Assembly: GCF_022259695.1 (NCBI RefSeq)
Contig: NZ_CP092099.1
Coordinates: forward strand, 2,526,471 to 2,590,470
DNA length: 64,000 bases
Source of the DNA: Flaviramulus sp. BrNp1-15
GTDB lineage: Bacteria; Bacteroidota; Bacteroidia; Flavobacteriales; Flavobacteriaceae
Direction: 5' to 3'
Shown: positions 42,826-52,840 of the stretch, piece by piece
Layout of the letters: each line of letters opens with the position of its first letter
Position numbering within the stretch: position 1 is the first letter of the stretch
Translations under genes and position numbers: made by a program
Notes under the pieces: generated by a model
Seen by the model: the letters and a program-made list of their open reading frames with translations, nothing else
What the model was told of the DNA's origin: nothing
Database searches by the model: none

Positions 42826-45123
42826 TTAACTAACAGCTTCAACAGTAATAATTACACTTTTTGAAGCTGGTGTTTTAGCTGTATGTGCAAAACTATCTAA
42901 AGGCACAAGTACATTAGTTTCAGGAAAGTATGTTGCACAACAGTTTTTAGGAATATCGTACCCAACAACTTTAAATTTATTAGCTTGTCTTAACACCCCT
43001 TTATATTCAGATTTTAAATTAACTACTTGATGTTCTTCAAGGTTTCTAGCTTTCATATCATCATGATTCATAAAAATGATTCGGCGTTCATTAAAAACAC
43101 CTCTATATCTATCATCTAACCCATAAATTGTGGTATTGAATTGGTCGTGACTGCGAATTGTCATCATAATCAATTCATTATCTTTCAGCTTCCAATTAGG
43201 TAGTTTATTAATGGAAAAATTAGCTTTTCCAGATTTTGTATTGAATTTTCTAACTCTGGCACCATTAGGCAAATAAAACCCTGACGGATTTTTTAATCGG
43301 TTGTTATAATCTGTAAAACCATCAACAACTTCCTCAATATCATTTCTAACTAAATTATAATCATCTCTATATTGCAACCAATTGATTTTAGAACGCTCTT
43401 TTAAGGTAGCATTTGCAATACCGCAAACTACAGCAACCTCACTCATTAAATGATCTGAACAAGGTTCTAAAACTCCTTTTGTAGACGATACAACACCCAT
43501 AGAATTCTCTACACTTTGGGTTTGAATCCCAGTTTTTTGATAATCTTTTTCGGTTCTACCTAAACATGGTAATATCAAAGCTTCTTTACCTGTAACTAAA
43601 TGCGATCGATTTAATTTTGTGCTTACATGAACGGTTAAATTACAATTGGCCAAGGCTTGTGCAGCATAACTAGTATCTGGAACTGCTGAAATAAAATTAC
43701 CACCTAAACCAAAAAATACTTTCGCTTTCTTTTCATACATCGCTTTAATGGCATCAATTACAGAATACCCATGTTTTGTTGTGGGTTTAAAACCGTATTT
43801 CGTTTCTATTTTATCTAAAAAAGCTTGTGGAGCAGATTCCCAAATACCAACAGTTCTATCGCCTTGAACATTTGAATGTCCACGAACAGGACAAGTTCCT
43901 GCCCTTTCTTTACCAATGCTTCCTTTTAGTAACAATAGATTAACAAGTTCTCTAATATTATCAACAGCATTTTGATGCTGTGTTAAACCCATTGCCCAAC
44001 AAATAATAATGTTGTTGTTATTCAAAATTAAATTGAACACCTCATTAAAAATAGCTTCAGTAACTCCTGAAGCTTCAAGACATTCTTCAAAATTATAGGT
44101 TTTTAAATCGGATATAAAAGCATCATATCCTTCTGTATAATTTTCAATAAAATCTTTATCGAATACATTACCAACCTTCTCCTCTTTTTCTAATAATTTA
44201 AGAAGTATTGCTTTAAAAAAGGCCACATCTCCATTTATAGTTACAGGTACAAACACATCGGATATTGCAGTGCCACCAGTTAGTAATTTTAATGGTTTTT
44301 GAGGATTGGTGAATTTGATAAGACCTACTTCTGGAAGCGGATTTACAGCTATTATTTTACCTCCATTTTTTTTACATTTCTCTAAAGCTGTTAACATTCT
44401 AGGGTGGTTAGTTGCTGGGTTTTGCCCAATTACCATAACCACTTCTGCTTTATATAAATCGTCTAAAGTTACCGAGCCTTTGCCAATACCCAATGTTTCG
44501 GATAAAGCACTTCCACTAGCTTCATGACACATATTTGAGCAATCTGGTAAATTAGCTGTACCAAATTCACGCACAAATAATTGGTATAAAAAAGCAGCTT
44601 CGTTTGTTGTTCTACCTGATGTATAGAAAACAGCTTCATCAGGACTATCTAGTGTATTTAAATGTTCTCCAACTTTTTCAAAAGCTTTACCCCAAGAAAT
44701 AGGTACATAATGCGAAGCACCTTCTTCAAGAAACATCGGTTCTGCCAAACGACCTGATTTCCCAATTTCAAAATCTGATAAAGCAGATAATTCATCCACA
44801 GAATGTTTAGCAAAAAAATCTTGACCAATAGTTTTATTCTGAGCCTCCTCAGCTATAGCTTTTATTCCATTTTCGCAGTATTCACCAATATTGGAGCGTT
44901 CATCATCTGGATCTGGCCATGCACAACCTGGGCAATCAAAACCTCCTTTTTGATTCATCTTTAAGGATAGTTTCAAAGCATCAGAAGTCTTCATATACTT
45001 AGTAACCTGACTAAGTGTAGATTTTATGGATGCAAAGCCAGCACTGTTTTTTAAAGGCGTACTTGTTTTTAAGCCTAAAAACTTTTCTGGTGTTTTAGCT
45101 TTTTCTTCTGGAGTTTTACTCAT
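42826..45123 (-). CDS. FdhF/YdeP-family molybdopterin oxidoreductase
   Basis: 765 aa. The iron-sulfur region G-F-D-C-P-G-C-A-W-P-D-P and C-S-N-M-C-H-E-A-S-G-S-A-L are hallmarks of the YdeP-type formate-dehydrogenase-like branch, which lacks the selenocysteine of FdhF. No Tat signal, so cytoplasmic. Physiological substrate uncertain; E. coli YdeP is linked to acid resistance. It follows the Ior-like genes by 30 bases but is probably functionally separate; it depends on Moco/MGD made by the upstream cluster. Confidence 0.9.
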   Translation of the reverse strand: MSKTPEEKAKTPEKFLGLKTSTPLKNSAGFASIKSTLSQVTKYMKTSDALKLSLKMNQKGGFDCPGCAWPDPDDERSNIGEYCENGIKAIAEEAQNKTIGQDFFAKHSVDELSALSDFEIGKSGRLAEPMFLEEGASHYVPISWGKAFEKVGEHLNTLDSPDEAVFYTSGRTTNEAAFLYQLFVREFGTANLPDCSNMCHEASGSALSETLGIGKGSVTLDDLYKAEVVMVIGQNPATNHPRMLTALEKCKKNGGKIIAVNPLPEVGLIKFTNPQKPLKLLTGGTAISDVFVPVTINGDVAFFKAILLKLLEKEEKVGNVFDKDFIENYTEGYDAFISDLKTYNFEECLEASGVTEAIFNEVFNLILNNNNIIICWAMGLTQHQNAVDNIRELVNLLLLKGSIGKERAGTCPVRGHSNVQGDRTVGIWESAPQAFLDKIETKYGFKPTTKHGYSVIDAIKAMYEKKAKVFFGLGGNFISAVPDTSYAAQALANCNLTVHVSTKLNRSHLVTGKEALILPCLGRTEKDYQKTGIQTQSVENSMGVVSSTKGVLEPCSDHLMSEVAVVCGIANATLKERSKINWLQYRDDYNLVRNDIEEVVDGFTDYNNRLKNPSGFYLPNGARVRKFNTKSGKANFSINKLPNWKLKDNELIMMTIRSHDQFNTTIYGLDDRYRGVFNERRIIFMNHDDMKARNLEEHQVVNLKSEYKGVLRQANKFKVVGYDIPKNCCATYFPETNVLVPLDSFAHTAKTPASKSVIITVEAVS

Positions 45124-45153
45124 TAATTAATGGCTATTTATAAAAAGTCAAAT

Positions 45154-47373
45154 TTAGCCAATAACTTTCTCACCAACATTCATATTACTCATGTATGGTT
45201 GTTTTGTGAGTCTTTTGCCTGTTGCTTTGTATATAGCATTTGCAACTGCAGCCCCAACTGGAGGTAATGTGGGTTCTCCTAAACCGGTTGGTGCTATATC
45301 GTTTTCTACAAAATGAACATCTACTTTTGGTGTTTGTCCCATTCTTATAAGTTGATAAGTGTTGAAATTATTAGATTGTGGTTTACCATTCTCAAATCCA
45401 AAGTCAGAATACATCGTGTGACCAATACCGTCAATAATACCACCTTTTACTTGATTTAGAGCTCCTAATGGATTTACAACAACACCACAATCAACTGCAC
45501 AAGTCACCTTCTTTACACTTGGTATACCATTTTCCATTACGATATCTGCAACTTCAGCTACATGTGAATTATGACAATAATACACTGAAAACCCTTGATA
45601 AACATTCGAATCTGTTTTACCCCAATTAGATTTTTCAATAGCTAATTTTATAACGCCTTGTAATCGTTCTGGGCTATATTCAATTTTTGGATCTGGATTG
45701 TTCTTTACATTTTCCAATAAATCTAAATGCAATTGAATACGATCTACTCCCATCTCTTCGGCAATTTCATCAAAAAAGCTTTGTTCTGCACTTGCTAAAA
45801 AGTTAGTATATGGCGCTCTCCAAGCTCCTGTAGTTATGTTGCTTTGATAATTCGCAGTGTCAACCTTATAATTTTCTAAAGCACCTGCCGGAAAGAAATT
45901 TGGTATTAAACCATACATATTCCCATTAATACAAGCTTCTTTTAAATGATAACCTGTAAGTTTTCCATCTTTAATTGAAGCTGCAATTTTATATTTTGTT
46001 GACGGACGATAAACCCCAGTATTCATATCATCTTCTCTTGTAGAAACCATTTTAACTGGTTTTTTTATAGCATCTGAAATTTCTACAGCTTCTATAGCAA
46101 AATCACTATATAAACGTCTTCCAAAACCGCCACCCATTCTGGTCATTTCTACTTCAATATCTTCAATCTCTCTATCTAATAATGCAGATGCCACTTTTGC
46201 TGCTTCTTCTGGTGTTTGAATAGGACCAACTAAACGTACTTTTTCTGGAGTAACACTTGCGAAAAAGTTCATAGGTTCCATACAATTATGTGGTAAAAAA
46301 GGCGCCTCATATGTACGTTCAATAACCTTATCGGCTTCGGCAAATGCTTTTTTTACATTACCATCAGACCTTCTGGTATCAAACTTATTACCATCTAATA
46401 ATTCTGATAGTTTTTGGTTGTGTAATTGTGTATCCTCTAAAGGTGTTTCTACTTTCCAGGTTGCTTTAATAGCATTTTTTCCTTTTATAGCAGCCCAAGT
46501 TGAATTTGCAATTACAACAACTTTATCTGTAGTACTTGAAATAGCGGTCCAACTAATATATCCTTTATTTAAGAAGTTTCTTGTTTTTTCACCAATTGTA
46601 ATAACATCTATAACTCCAGGTTGTGCTTTAGCTGCTGTTGCATCAAAAGTATCTAAAACCTGTCCGAAAGCAGGTGGTCTTAAAACCGAGGCGTAAACCA
46701 TACCTTCTTCTTTGTAATCTAAACCAAATAAAGGTTTTCCTGTTATAATTTTATCTATATCAACATTGGCGGTTGCTTTACCAATAATGGTAAAATCTTT
46801 TGGGTCTTTAAGCGATACATTTTCTGGAACTTCCATTCCTGCGGCATCTTTTACAACATCACCATAGCCTAAAGTTTCCCCATTTGAATTTGTAATAACA
46901 CCCTGTTTAGCTGAGCATTCTGAAGCATCAACTCCCCATTTTGCAGCTGCTGCATTAACAAGCATTTGTTTTGCTGTAGAACCTGTTTGTCTTAACGGAT
47001 CCCAATTTTGTCTTATTGACTGACTGCCTCCTGCTATTTGATTTTTATAATTTTTTGTATCTAAAACTCCTTGTTGAACGTAAACATCTTCCCAAGGCAC
47101 ATCCAACTCTTCTGCAATAAGCATTGGCATTGATGTTTTTACACCTTGACCAATTTCTGGATTAGGTGAAAAAATAGTCACTTTACCTTCATCTGAAATT
47201 TTAATAAAGGCATTAAAATCGTTAAAATTTAACTGACTAATATCTACTGGAACTTTCGCTTCTGGTTTGCAGGCATTAAATAAATTAAAACCTATTAATA
47301 TACCGCCACTGGCTAAAGCTGAAGATTTTAAAAATGATCTTCTGCTGAATGTTAATGTTTTTGAAGGTGTCAT
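45154..47373 (-). CDS. Xanthine-oxidase-family molybdopterin subunit (IorB-like)
   Basis: 739 aa with a Tat signal (S-R-R-S-F-L-K-S-S-A-L-A). Motifs G-Q-G-V-K-T, G-G-G-F-G-R-R, T-G-A-W-R-A-P and G-E-P-T-L-P-P-V-G-A-A-V-A-N-A, the last with the conserved catalytic Glu, identify the isoquinoline 1-oxidoreductase or periplasmic aldehyde dehydrogenase type. It uses Mo-MCD cofactor. With the 2Fe-2S subunit encoded just upstream it forms a two-subunit enzyme in the periplasm; no FAD subunit or cytochrome is adjacent. The substrate could be an aldehyde or N-heterocycle. Confidence 0.92.
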   Translation of the reverse strand: MTPSKTLTFSRRSFLKSSALASGGILIGFNLFNACKPEAKVPVDISQLNFNDFNAFIKISDEGKVTIFSPNPEIGQGVKTSMPMLIAEELDVPWEDVYVQQGVLDTKNYKNQIAGGSQSIRQNWDPLRQTGSTAKQMLVNAAAAKWGVDASECSAKQGVITNSNGETLGYGDVVKDAAGMEVPENVSLKDPKDFTIIGKATANVDIDKIITGKPLFGLDYKEEGMVYASVLRPPAFGQVLDTFDATAAKAQPGVIDVITIGEKTRNFLNKGYISWTAISSTTDKVVVIANSTWAAIKGKNAIKATWKVETPLEDTQLHNQKLSELLDGNKFDTRRSDGNVKKAFAEADKVIERTYEAPFLPHNCMEPMNFFASVTPEKVRLVGPIQTPEEAAKVASALLDREIEDIEVEMTRMGGGFGRRLYSDFAIEAVEISDAIKKPVKMVSTREDDMNTGVYRPSTKYKIAASIKDGKLTGYHLKEACINGNMYGLIPNFFPAGALENYKVDTANYQSNITTGAWRAPYTNFLASAEQSFFDEIAEEMGVDRIQLHLDLLENVKNNPDPKIEYSPERLQGVIKLAIEKSNWGKTDSNVYQGFSVYYCHNSHVAEVADIVMENGIPSVKKVTCAVDCGVVVNPLGALNQVKGGIIDGIGHTMYSDFGFENGKPQSNNFNTYQLIRMGQTPKVDVHFVENDIAPTGLGEPTLPPVGAAVANAIYKATGKRLTKQPYMSNMNVGEKVIG

Positions 47374-47391
47374 TATTTTATATTTGATAGG

Positions 47392-47853
47392 TTAACTTAA
47401 TTTTTCTGAAGCTACTTTTACAGCTTCTTCAATACTATTGTAGGATGCACATCTACAAATATTACCATGCATGGCATTTCGTATTTCTTCATTACTCGGA
47501 TTCGGATTTCTATTTAAAAACGCAGATGCCGTCATAATTTGTCCGGATTGACAATAACCACATTGCGGCACATCAATTTCTTTCCAGGCTTCTTGTACAG
47601 GATGCGTTCCATCTTCAGAAAGTCCTTCAATTGTAGTGATATCCATACCTTCAGCTTGAGATACCTGAAGCAAACAACTACGCATGGCATTACCATCTAC
47701 ATGTACTGTACAGGCGCCACATTGTCCAATACCACAACCGTATTTAGTTCCTACTAAATCTATCTGGTCTCTTAAAACCCACAATAATGGTGTATCCATA
47801 TCTGCTTCAACAGTATAGGTTTTATTATTAATTTTTAAGTTGAATGTTGGCAT
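47392..47853 (-). CDS. 2Fe-2S subunit of the IorAB-like oxidoreductase
   Basis: 153 aa. The plant-type 2Fe-2S motif Y-G-C-G-I-G-Q-C-G-A-C-T-V-H (about 38-51) and the second four-helix site C-G-Y-C-Q-S-G with C-R-C are complete. It passes electrons from the molybdopterin subunit to an outside acceptor. It is the first gene of the pair, 18 bases before the large subunit; no export signal, so it would be co-transported via the Tat signal of its partner. Confidence 0.93.
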   Translation of the reverse strand: MPTFNLKINNKTYTVEADMDTPLLWVLRDQIDLVGTKYGCGIGQCGACTVHVDGNAMRSCLLQVSQAEGMDITTIEGLSEDGTHPVQEAWKEIDVPQCGYCQSGQIMTASAFLNRNPNPSNEEIRNAMHGNICRCASYNSIEEAVKVASEKLS

Positions 47854-47926
47854 AGTGTTAAATAATTGGTTCTTATTTTATTTGCTATTAAATGTACAAA
47901 AAAACAAAAGTGGTTTTATGAATTTA

Positions 47927-48892
47927 TTAACGTTTTAACATAGTTTTAGTAAATTCTAAAGCTCTTTTTTCATTATAGTAAATATTATTTTTATCAATAA
48001 ATCCAACATGACCTCCATGATTTGGCATTTCTAAAAATAAATTATGGTTAGTTTTGGCTTCTTTAACAGGGTAACATTCTGCAGATAAAAATGAATCGTT
48101 TAAGGCATTTATAATTAATGATGGTATTTTAATATTTGGAAGAAATTGTAAGCAACTTGACTTCTCGTAATATTCTAAAGCATCTTTAAAACCGTGTGCT
48201 TTTGAGGTATAAACATTATCAAAATCTAATAATGTTTTTATGGAATTCACTTCTTCTAAACTCAATTCATTCGAATAAAGTTTCTGTTTTGTTTTTAGAT
48301 GATTGACTAAATCTTTTAAAAACCTATCATGAAATAATTTGTTTTTTACTTTATGAAGTTCTTTACAAGAACCATTTAAATCACAAGGTACAGAAATAGA
48401 TATTACCGCTTTAACTTCATTAGGTACATCGTTTCCTTCACCTACATATTTTAACACCACATTCCCACCCAAACTAATACCTTTTAAATAGATTTCGGAA
48501 TAGTTTTTTGTGGAAATAGCATGTTTTATAACCGTTTCTAAATCTTTAGTTTCACCAGAATGATAACTATAATAATTTAAGTTAGTTTCTTCGCTACAGC
48601 CTCTAAAATTAACACAAACAGCATCTACTCCATTTTTATTAAAGAGTTTAGCTGCACCAGTCATGTAAGGGCGTTTGGAATGCCCTTCTAAACCATGCAA
48701 TAAAATAATTAGCTTATTGGTTTTTGATTCAGAATAACTCCAATCTAAGTCTAAAAAATCTCCATCTGAAAGTGTTATTCGTTCACGCTCTTGGGCTAAA
48801 GATACACGTCTTGCTAAACCTGAATATACGGTTGAAACAAATCCGTTTTTAAAGTAAAATACAGGTTTGTAATTACTTGTCAATAAAGGCAT
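47927..48892 (-). CDS. YheT-family alpha/beta hydrolase
   Basis: 321 aa. L-L-H-G-L-E-G-H-S-K-R-P-Y and K-G-I-S-L-G-G-N-V-V-L-K-Y, the nucleophile elbow with Ser, with M-P-N-H-G-G-H-V-G-F near the C-terminus holding the His, match the YheT/ABHD1-3 family. These are esterases or lipases of uncertain substrate. Downstream of the plug-domain gene by 21 bases, probably co-transcribed. Confidence 0.92.
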   Translation of the reverse strand: MPLLTSNYKPVFYFKNGFVSTVYSGLARRVSLAQERERITLSDGDFLDLDWSYSESKTNKLIILLHGLEGHSKRPYMTGAAKLFNKNGVDAVCVNFRGCSEETNLNYYSYHSGETKDLETVIKHAISTKNYSEIYLKGISLGGNVVLKYVGEGNDVPNEVKAVISISVPCDLNGSCKELHKVKNKLFHDRFLKDLVNHLKTKQKLYSNELSLEEVNSIKTLLDFDNVYTSKAHGFKDALEYYEKSSCLQFLPNIKIPSLIINALNDSFLSAECYPVKEAKTNHNLFLEMPNHGGHVGFIDKNNIYYNEKRALEFTKTMLKR

Positions 48893-48913
48893 TTACTGCA
48901 AGTTATTAGATGA

Positions 48914-49546
48914 TTACTTAATTAGGGTTATAAGAATAACCCCATTAGCCCCTCTTACACCGTATTCAGCAGCTTTGGAATCTTTAATGATTGTTACCGA
49001 TTTAATTTGATTAGGGTCTATGTCAATTATATTACTCACAGGAGAACCATTAACTATAAAAAGAGGATCTGTAGAACTGTTAAAACTAGTTATACCTCTT
49101 ATAACCACTCGGTTATCACCACTTACTTGAACACCACTAACTCTGGCTCTAAAATAATCGTAAACAGTATTATACACCATCTGCGATTTTATGTTTTTTA
49201 CTTTTTTTCTATTCATAATAGAAATTAAATCGATATTTGCACTATCACTAACAAAAATCACATTTAAGTCCTTTTCGCCATTATATTCTAACTCTTTATA
49301 ACCATAAACAGAAGAAATAAACTTGAGTTTTTCAGGTTTGTAATCCAGTTTTAACTTAAATAGCCCCTTGCGATTGGTTTTACTATTATTTTCAATATCA
49401 TCTACCAAAATTGAAGCATTTACTACAGGTCTACCAATTGAATCTATCGCAGTCCCCTTTATTATGACTTTAGAGTTTTTCTGAGCATTAATAACAGAAA
49501 AACAAAAACAGATAAAAATTAATAAATAGCTTGTTATTCTTTTCAT
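48914..49546 (-). CDS. Secreted carboxypeptidase-like plus TonB-receptor-plug protein (no barrel)
   Basis: 210 aa. Signal peptide ends near V-I-N-A-Q. A CarboxypepD-reg-like domain (G-T-A-I-D-S-I-G-R-P-V-V-N-A) is followed by a plug domain (V-V-I-R-G-I-T-S-F; P-L-F-I-V-N-G-S-P-V; I-K-S-V-T-I-I-K-D; A-E-Y-G-V-R-G-A-N-G-V-I-L-I) that ends where a SusC barrel would begin. The ORF stops cleanly, and the same short form occurs elsewhere in flavobacteria, so I treat it as a real gene. Role unknown. Confidence 0.8.
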   Translation of the reverse strand: MKRITSYLLIFICFCFSVINAQKNSKVIIKGTAIDSIGRPVVNASILVDDIENNSKTNRKGLFKLKLDYKPEKLKFISSVYGYKELEYNGEKDLNVIFVSDSANIDLISIMNRKKVKNIKSQMVYNTVYDYFRARVSGVQVSGDNRVVIRGITSFNSSTDPLFIVNGSPVSNIIDIDPNQIKSVTIIKDSKAAEYGVRGANGVILITLIK

Positions 49547-49612
49547 ATCAATTTATTTTTAATAAAATTACAACAAATAAAAATAACGTAAAATTTTCTG
49601 CTTCAGAAATAA

Positions 49613-51253
49613 TTAACAAACCAAATCAACAAATTCAAATGTATCTCCATTAAACAATCCTTTATCACTTAATTTAAGTGATGGGATGACCAATAAAGCC
49701 ATAAATGATAAGGTCATATATGGTGCATTTAATTTAGAACCTAATTGTTTTGCCATTGCATCTAATTCAGCATATTGCTTACCTACAGTTTCACCATCTT
49801 TATCACTCATAATTCCAGCTACTGGTAACGGAACTATTTTTTCTTCGGTATTAGAAACCGTACAAATACCGCCTTTATTTTTAATTAATAGATTTACCGC
49901 TTTGCATATAGACTCATCGTTAACTCCTACAGCTATAATATTGTGTGAATCATGACCAACTGAACTTGCTATAGCACCTACTTTTAAACCAAAATTTTTG
50001 ATAAATGCGATAGCAGGTTTGTCATCGTTATAACGATTAACCACAGTCATTTTTAAAATATCTTCTTCTATATTAGAAACCAAATTTCCTTCTGAAATTA
50101 AAGCATTAGAGAAAATCTCATTGGTTACTAACTGGCCTTCTAAAGCTTCAATAACTCGTATTTTAACTTGTTCTGAACGCAGTCGAAGTGCTGAAGATTC
50201 AAATCTAAAATCGGAAACCTGTTTTTTATTACAATTGAAATTATTTAGATTTTTAAACGAAACTTGTTTAATCATAGATTCACCTTCATCAAAAACCAAT
50301 TCCCCGTTAATGTATGTTTGAAGCGTTTTAAAATCTTTTAAATCTTCAACTACAATAAAATCTGCATCATCGCCTTCCTTTAATAAACCAACATCTAAAT
50401 TGTAATGCTTAACAGGGTTTACACAAGCTACTTGCAGTACTTTAAACACATCAATACCTTTTGCAACAGCTCTTGCACATAATTTATTAATATGGTCTAC
50501 TATTAAATCGTCCGGATGTTTGTCATCACTACAAAACATCATATTTTCAAAATGCTCTGGAAGCAAATTTATTAATGCTTCAAAATTCTTAGCAGCACTA
50601 CCCTCTCGAATTAATACTTTCATCCCTTTTTGAAGTTTCTCAAAGGCTTCCTCATAAGTAAAACACTCATGATCAGTTGAAATTCCGGCACTTATATATT
50701 TTGAAATGTCATCTCCTCTTAAACCAGGTGCATGACCATCAATGGGTTTATTATAATGTTTAGCCCAAGCTAATTTTTTCATTACCTCTTCGTCATCGAA
50801 CAAAACTCCAGGATAGTTCATCATTTCTGCTAAATACTTGATATCTGGATTTTCAAGTAGTGTTTTAATGGCATCAGAATCTATAACCGCTCCTGCCGAT
50901 TCAAAATTTGTTGCTGGCACACAAGATGGTGCACCAAAATTGAATTTAAATGGTACTTTTTTACCGTTTTTAATCATAAACTCAACACCTTCAACACCTA
51001 AAACGTTTGCTATTTCGTGTGGGTCTGAAACTGTTGCCACAGTACCATGAGTTACGGCTAATTTTGCAAACTCACTGGGCACTAACATAGAACTTTCTAT
51101 ATGAATATGTGCATCTACAAATCCAGGAAGTATATAATGGTTTACATCATGTTGTTTTTCTTTAATAGATTGAATTTTTCCATTTTTTAAAGTGATTTCT
51201 CCTTTGTAAATACGTTTATTTTCTATATCGACTATTTGTCCTTGTAATTTCAA
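49613..51253 (-). CDS. ade: Adenine deaminase
   Basis: 546 aa amidohydrolase. [11 protein letters not shown] (about 48-58) and D-G-H-A-P-G-L-R-G and S-T-D-H-E-C-F are the metal-binding motifs of Ade; length is normal. It converts adenine to hypoxanthine plus ammonia. The C-terminal domain includes V-G-H-D-S-H-N-I. Apparently monocistronic. Confidence 0.95.
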   Translation of the reverse strand: MKLQGQIVDIENKRIYKGEITLKNGKIQSIKEKQHDVNHYILPGFVDAHIHIESSMLVPSEFAKLAVTHGTVATVSDPHEIANVLGVEGVEFMIKNGKKVPFKFNFGAPSCVPATNFESAGAVIDSDAIKTLLENPDIKYLAEMMNYPGVLFDDEEVMKKLAWAKHYNKPIDGHAPGLRGDDISKYISAGISTDHECFTYEEAFEKLQKGMKVLIREGSAAKNFEALINLLPEHFENMMFCSDDKHPDDLIVDHINKLCARAVAKGIDVFKVLQVACVNPVKHYNLDVGLLKEGDDADFIVVEDLKDFKTLQTYINGELVFDEGESMIKQVSFKNLNNFNCNKKQVSDFRFESSALRLRSEQVKIRVIEALEGQLVTNEIFSNALISEGNLVSNIEEDILKMTVVNRYNDDKPAIAFIKNFGLKVGAIASSVGHDSHNIIAVGVNDESICKAVNLLIKNKGGICTVSNTEEKIVPLPVAGIMSDKDGETVGKQYAELDAMAKQLGSKLNAPYMTLSFMALLVIPSLKLSDKGLFNGDTFEFVDLVC

Positions 51254-51273
51254 ATTGATGTTAATTTATGATT

Positions 51274-51401
51274 AAAACACTTCGACGAGCTCAGTGTGAC
51301 ATATGATTTTTGAATTGTGTTTTCTAAATCATTTAATATTTTTAATAAAAATGGATTCCGCATCACACTTCGACTGTGCTCAGTGGGACAGTGCGGAATG
51401 A
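51274..51401. repeat. Double REP-like palindromic repeat between ade and tilS
   Basis: Two related units CACTTCGACGAGCTCAGTGT and CACTTCGACTGTGCTCAGTG occur about 95 bases apart. The second is enclosed by perfect 8 bp arms ATTCCGCA (51355-51362) and TGCGGAAT (51392-51399). This is typical of flavobacterial intergenic hairpin repeats. Confidence 0.75.
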
Positions 51402-51406
51402 CAAAG

Positions 51407-52717
51407 TTATTGTAATTCAATTTTTAAAAATTGCTTCGTACTTTCTGTAACCTTAAATCTATTATCTGCTCGCCTATTTATAACCCAAACAATAGCTTCT
51501 CCAGAGCATAGCAACCATGTGTTTTCTTTATCTAAAAGTGATAATTTTTCGTCCTTAAAATATTTACTAAGCTTCTTTTTACCTGACATTCCTAGAGGAT
51601 AAAATACATCGCCTTCCTGCCATTTACGAACTGTTAATGGGTACTCCAGTTTATCTTTATCTACAAATATGACATTGGTTCGTTTTCCAAAAATCGCATC
51701 AGCTTCATCAAAAAGCAAAATACCAAATGTCATTTCTATGCGCTTACTGTTTTCTTCAATTGTATAACTTTTTACGTTATCTATAGTTATTTTACTCAAC
51801 AACAAATGTTCTCTATTTTTAATTAATCTATACCTTTCAGAAAACACTTGTTTGCCAGTTTCGGCATCTAATAAATTAACAATATCATCCCATTGTGTAA
51901 AGCCAAATTCTTTAAGTGATTCGTACAAATAAGGTTTGGGATTGTTTAGCTTTTTAAATTCAGAAACTTTAAACTTAACTTCATTACCTTCAATAGTATC
52001 GATGGCTTTATTTAAAAAGTCATCAACACTATCAGCAACGATATTCGCGGTATCGTTTAAATTATTTAAAGTGTTTTGAAAACTTTGTAGTAAACTTGGA
52101 TTAATATCCTTTAAAATGGGTATAACTTCATGCCGCAATTTATTTCGCAAATATTTAACCGATTTATTACTACTATCATCTGTCCATTTTATATGGTTTT
52201 CTTGAGCGTAGTTTTCAATATCTTGACTAGAAAATGGTAAAAGTGGTCTTACAAATTTCCCATTAACTTCTGGTATTCCTGTTAATCCTTCTAAACCTGT
52301 GCCTCTTGTAAAATTAATTAAAAAAGTTTCAAGATTATCATCGGCATGATGCGCGGTTAAAATGTAATCGAACTGTAATTGCTCAGCTAATTCTTCAAAC
52401 CATGTATAACGTAATTCGCGTGCTGCCATTTGAATGGAGCGCTTGTTATCTTGTGCATATTTTTCGGTGTCAAAACTTTCAATAAACACTTCTAAATCTA
52501 AATCATCTGCCAATTGCAAAACAAATTCTTCATCAGCATCACTTTCTTTTCCGCGTAAATTAAAATTGCAATGTACCAGTGAAATATTCAGTTTTAAATC
52601 ATGACATAAATGCGTTAAAACCACACTATCTACTCCGCCAGAAATAGCAATTAACAACTTGCTTTTTTCTAAGAAAGAGAGCTTGTTTTTTATATGATTT
52701 TGAAATTTTTCTAGCAT
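51407..52717 (-). CDS. tilS: tRNA(Ile)-lysidine synthase
   Basis: The start is set at ATG 52717 (M-L-E-K-F-Q-N-H-I), 436 aa; the frame continues 20 codons upstream without homology. The PP-loop motif A-I-S-G-G-V-D-S-V-V-L (about 23-33) is clear, as is A-H-H-A-D-D-N-L-E-T-F, and the C-terminal domain contains F-Y-P-L-G-M-S-G-K-K-K-L-S. It modifies C34 of the CAU-anticodon Ile tRNA to lysidine and is essential. Confidence 0.94.
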   Translation of the reverse strand: MLEKFQNHIKNKLSFLEKSKLLIAISGGVDSVVLTHLCHDLKLNISLVHCNFNLRGKESDADEEFVLQLADDLDLEVFIESFDTEKYAQDNKRSIQMAARELRYTWFEELAEQLQFDYILTAHHADDNLETFLINFTRGTGLEGLTGIPEVNGKFVRPLLPFSSQDIENYAQENHIKWTDDSSNKSVKYLRNKLRHEVIPILKDINPSLLQSFQNTLNNLNDTANIVADSVDDFLNKAIDTIEGNEVKFKVSEFKKLNNPKPYLYESLKEFGFTQWDDIVNLLDAETGKQVFSERYRLIKNREHLLLSKITIDNVKSYTIEENSKRIEMTFGILLFDEADAIFGKRTNVIFVDKDKLEYPLTVRKWQEGDVFYPLGMSGKKKLSKYFKDEKLSLLDKENTWLLCSGEAIVWVINRRADNRFKVTESTKQFLKIELQ

Positions 52718-52840
52718 ACGTCCAAATATACAACTTTGGCTATTTAATATGCACTTTGTTTTGTAGCGAAATGACATTTATCATATAATAACATCTTTAA
52801 TTTCGTAATTTTAAAGTATTAATTATTAATACCTTTTATT

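Noticed and set aside
45131-45160. TGGCTA / TAGCCA inverted arms between the YdeP-like and Ior-like genes
   Set aside because: Short arms that overlap the end of the coding sequence; no T-run; fits chance.
50021-50036. ATCGTTATAACGAT palindrome that looks like a ModE half-site fusion
   Set aside because: It lies within the ade coding sequence with no spacer and is likely coincidental.
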